Shown here one piece after another: positions 62,254-64,000 of a DNA stretch of 64,000 nt. Source of the stretch: Pseudomonadota bacterium (lineage in GTDB: Bacteria > Pseudomonadota > Gammaproteobacteria > Steroidobacterales > Steroidobacteraceae); the NCBI GenBank assembly GCA_016705325.1, contig JADIYJ010000027.1, forward strand, positions 620,001 to 684,000. The letters are read 5' to 3'. The notes beneath the pieces were generated by a model. It did no database searches. It saw only the letters and a program-made list of their open reading frames with translations, and was not told the origin of the DNA. Made by a program: the position numbers and the translations under genes. Within the stretch, counting starts at the first letter, position 1. Each line of letters begins with the position of its first letter.

Positions 62254-62580
62254 ATGACTATCAAGCTCCCCCTCCCGCTGCCCGCGCGACGTGCCATGAC
62301 CCGGCTCGGGGAAGATCTCTCCCGAGCCCGTCGGCGACGCCAGCTCACCCAGGTTTCGCTCGCCGAGCGCAGTGGTGTGAGTCCGGCGACCATCAAGCGA
62401 ATGGAAAGCGGCGATACCCGCGTCTCGCTCGAAGCCCTCGCCCGCGTCCTGCACGTTCTGGGTGAACTGCCGCGACTCGAGCGACTGTTGGACACGGCCC
62501 AGGACGAACTCGGGCTCATGCTCATGGACCAGGCGCTGCCAAAGCGCGTACGTCTGCGCCAACACTCGGGTGCGTTGTGA
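62254..62580 (+). CDS. HipB-like XRE antitoxin
   Basis: 108 aa. A lambda-repressor-type HTH is at about 20-75 (LGEDLSRARRRRQLTQVSLAERSGVSPATIKRMESGDTRVSLEALARVLHVLG). The C-terminal tail follows. The gene is translationally coupled to HipA by a GTGA overlap. Confidence 0.92.
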   Translation: MTIKLPLPLPARRAMTRLGEDLSRARRRRQLTQVSLAERSGVSPATIKRMESGDTRVSLEALARVLHVLGELPRLERLLDTAQDELGLMLMDQALPKRVRLRQHSGAL

Positions 62581-63845
62581 GCGCCAGCACGCAGACACAA
62601 CAGGCGGAACTCTGGCTTGGGCGCACACCGATCGCGGTTGGCGACCTGCAGTTCGTGCGCGACGGACGGCGGGAGTACTCGAGCTTCGCCTACCGGCCGG
62701 AGTGGCTTGGCCACCGCGAGTGTTTCCAGGTCTCCCCGGATCTGCCGCTCGCCACTGGACGAGTGACCCGGCGCGCGCCGTCCGCGGATGATTCCCCGTT
62801 TCCCTTTGCGCTCGCCGACACCGAGCCCGACGCCTGGGGCAGGCGCATCATCGAGCGTGCGCACGCCAGGCGCCGAAGCGACGACACCGCGCTCCGTCCA
62901 CTCACGCGCTTCGACTATCTGGCGGCCGTCGACGACGAGAGCCGCGTAGGCGCCCTGCGCCTGCGAGATGCCGACGGTGAGTTCCTTCGCAACTCGCGCG
63001 AGCATCGTACCCCGCAGCTGCTCGACCTGTCGCCGATCTATTCCGCCGCGCGTCGCGTCGAGGAGGGCAATGAAAATGCGCAGGATCTGCAGTACCTGCA
63101 GGGCAAAGCCACCTCGCTCGGCGGCCTGCGTCCCAAGTGCACTGTGCGCGACGCCGATGGGCAGCTGGCGATCGGGAAGTTCCCAAGCATTGGCGACAGC
63201 CGCTCCATCACGCGCGGCGAAGTTCTTGCGCTCAAGCTCGCCCAGCGGGTGGGGATCGATGCGGCGGAGGCTCGCATCGAGATCGTCGACGACGTGCCGA
63301 TCGCTGTCATACGCCGATTTGATCGCGCCGCCGACGGCGGGCGCCTGCCATACCTCTCTGGTGGCTCGCTCCTGCAAGCCCAGCGGCACGAGGACCGTGC
63401 CTACTCCGAGATTGCCGATGCTCTCCGTCAGGTCGGTGCGGAACCGACGCTGGACGTGCAGCAGCTATGGCGACGAATTCTCTTCAACCTGCTTATCACC
63501 AACACTGACGACCACCTGTGGAACCTCGGCGTGCTGCACGTCGGCCAGGGCAAATGGCGGCTCGCGCCGGCGTTCGACCTCAATCCGTTCCCCGAGCGTG
63601 TCCGCGAATCGAAGACCTGGCTGTCCGAGGATACCGGTCCCGTCACCTCGCTCGAGATGCTGCTCGACTACAGCGAGTACTTCGCGCTCGCGCGGTCAGA
63701 GGCGCGGGCCGAGGCGGCTTCGATGGCCGCCAAGCTCAAACAGTGGAAGACGGTGGCCACGTCCAGGGACGTCGGACTGACCGAGAGGGAGCTCGCCGCG
63801 TTCGAACCGGCGTTCGAGCATGAGGCGGCAGAGGCGGCCCGCTGA
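62577..63845 (+). CDS. HipA-like serine/threonine kinase toxin
   Basis: 422 aa. The HipA fold has the autophosphorylation/gate loop SLGGLRPKC at 180-188, the catalytic NTDDHLWN at 309-316 and the metal-binding DLNP at 334-337. The N-terminal subdomain holds PEWLGHRECFQVSP. Relatives phosphorylate glutamyl-tRNA synthetase, causing dormancy through (p)ppGpp. The target here is not proven. The 155 bases after its stop hold only a small GCACAT-G-ATGTGC palindrome near the window edge. Confidence 0.9.
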   Translation: MSASTQTQQAELWLGRTPIAVGDLQFVRDGRREYSSFAYRPEWLGHRECFQVSPDLPLATGRVTRRAPSADDSPFPFALADTEPDAWGRRIIERAHARRRSDDTALRPLTRFDYLAAVDDESRVGALRLRDADGEFLRNSREHRTPQLLDLSPIYSAARRVEEGNENAQDLQYLQGKATSLGGLRPKCTVRDADGQLAIGKFPSIGDSRSITRGEVLALKLAQRVGIDAAEARIEIVDDVPIAVIRRFDRAADGGRLPYLSGGSLLQAQRHEDRAYSEIADALRQVGAEPTLDVQQLWRRILFNLLITNTDDHLWNLGVLHVGQGKWRLAPAFDLNPFPERVRESKTWLSEDTGPVTSLEMLLDYSEYFALARSEARAEAASMAAKLKQWKTVATSRDVGLTERELAAFEPAFEHEAAEAAR

Positions 63846-64000
63846 GGCAGGGTTACTTTTCTCGAGTGTTCCATTGCCTGTTACGCGACTCTTCTTCGGG
63901 GTTGCTGCGAACCCGTTCATCCGGTCGTTTGAGCGCAGAAGTACGTAATCGCATACAATAATCCTATAAAGCGTGAGATTTCGCACATGATGTGCCGAGT

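Noticed and set aside
62004..63389. 461-codon minus-strand frame opposite hipBA
   Set aside because: Antisense to an intact HipA with all catalytic motifs; no recognisable features.

Overview
The window is GC-rich, densely coded bacterial chromosome. The gene content and order point to a gammaproteobacterium, probably near the Xanthomonadales/Nevskiales/Steroidobacterales: gmk-rpoZ-spoT-ridA-recG, comF divergent from bioB-bioF-bioHC-bioD, and a ctaC-ctaD-ctaG-ctaE / SURF1 / ctaA / cyoE cytochrome aa3 block. This placement is inference from gene order and protein character, not from a search. I saw no rRNA, tRNA or CRISPR array.

Layout. 1-7.85 kb (minus strand): a peptide-use locus with three POT-family transporters, a secreted amidohydrolase, a GntR/UTRA regulator and a secreted M2 (ACE-like) zinc dipeptidase cut by the left edge. 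7.85-17.7 kb (minus): tatABC, dtd, a TPR lipoprotein, penicillin-binding protein 1B, a broken trkH, trkA and uvrD. 17.8-24.9 kb: a DUF885 secreted protein, then an exported redox set (cytochrome c, Tat-lipoprotein sugar-lactone-oxidase-like flavoprotein, Tat-exported PLP enzyme), a VanZ-like protein and cyoE. 25-34 kb: heme A and cytochrome oxidase genes, interrupted by a lone AAA ATPase with its own palindromic promoter region. 34-42.6 kb: biotin synthesis with a BioH-BioC fusion, comF, nhaA and ubiA. 42.7-53.8 kb: recG, ridA, spoT, rpoZ and gmk, with toxin-antitoxin (TA) cassettes wedged between ridA and spoT and between rpoZ and gmk. 53.8-64 kb: fic, parDE-like, abrB-doc, gmd-fcl, a dead IS21-family element and hipBA.

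Three things stand out. First, there are about ten TA or TA-like loci in about 29 kb, most with a recognisable palindrome in front, and several break up the normally compact gmk-rpoZ-spoT-ridA stringent-response cluster. Second, a family of imperfect polypurine GGAAGG-type tracts of roughly 30-160 bp sits next to gene ends in at least ten places; one in-frame copy lies inside comF between its zinc cysteines. Third, many otherwise conserved genes (trkH, spoT, recG, ctaG, the SCO-like gene, a TacAT pair) carry indels or short duplications that break the frame. For the essential or highly conserved ones, homopolymer or assembly error is the simplest explanation and should be excluded before any biology is read into them.
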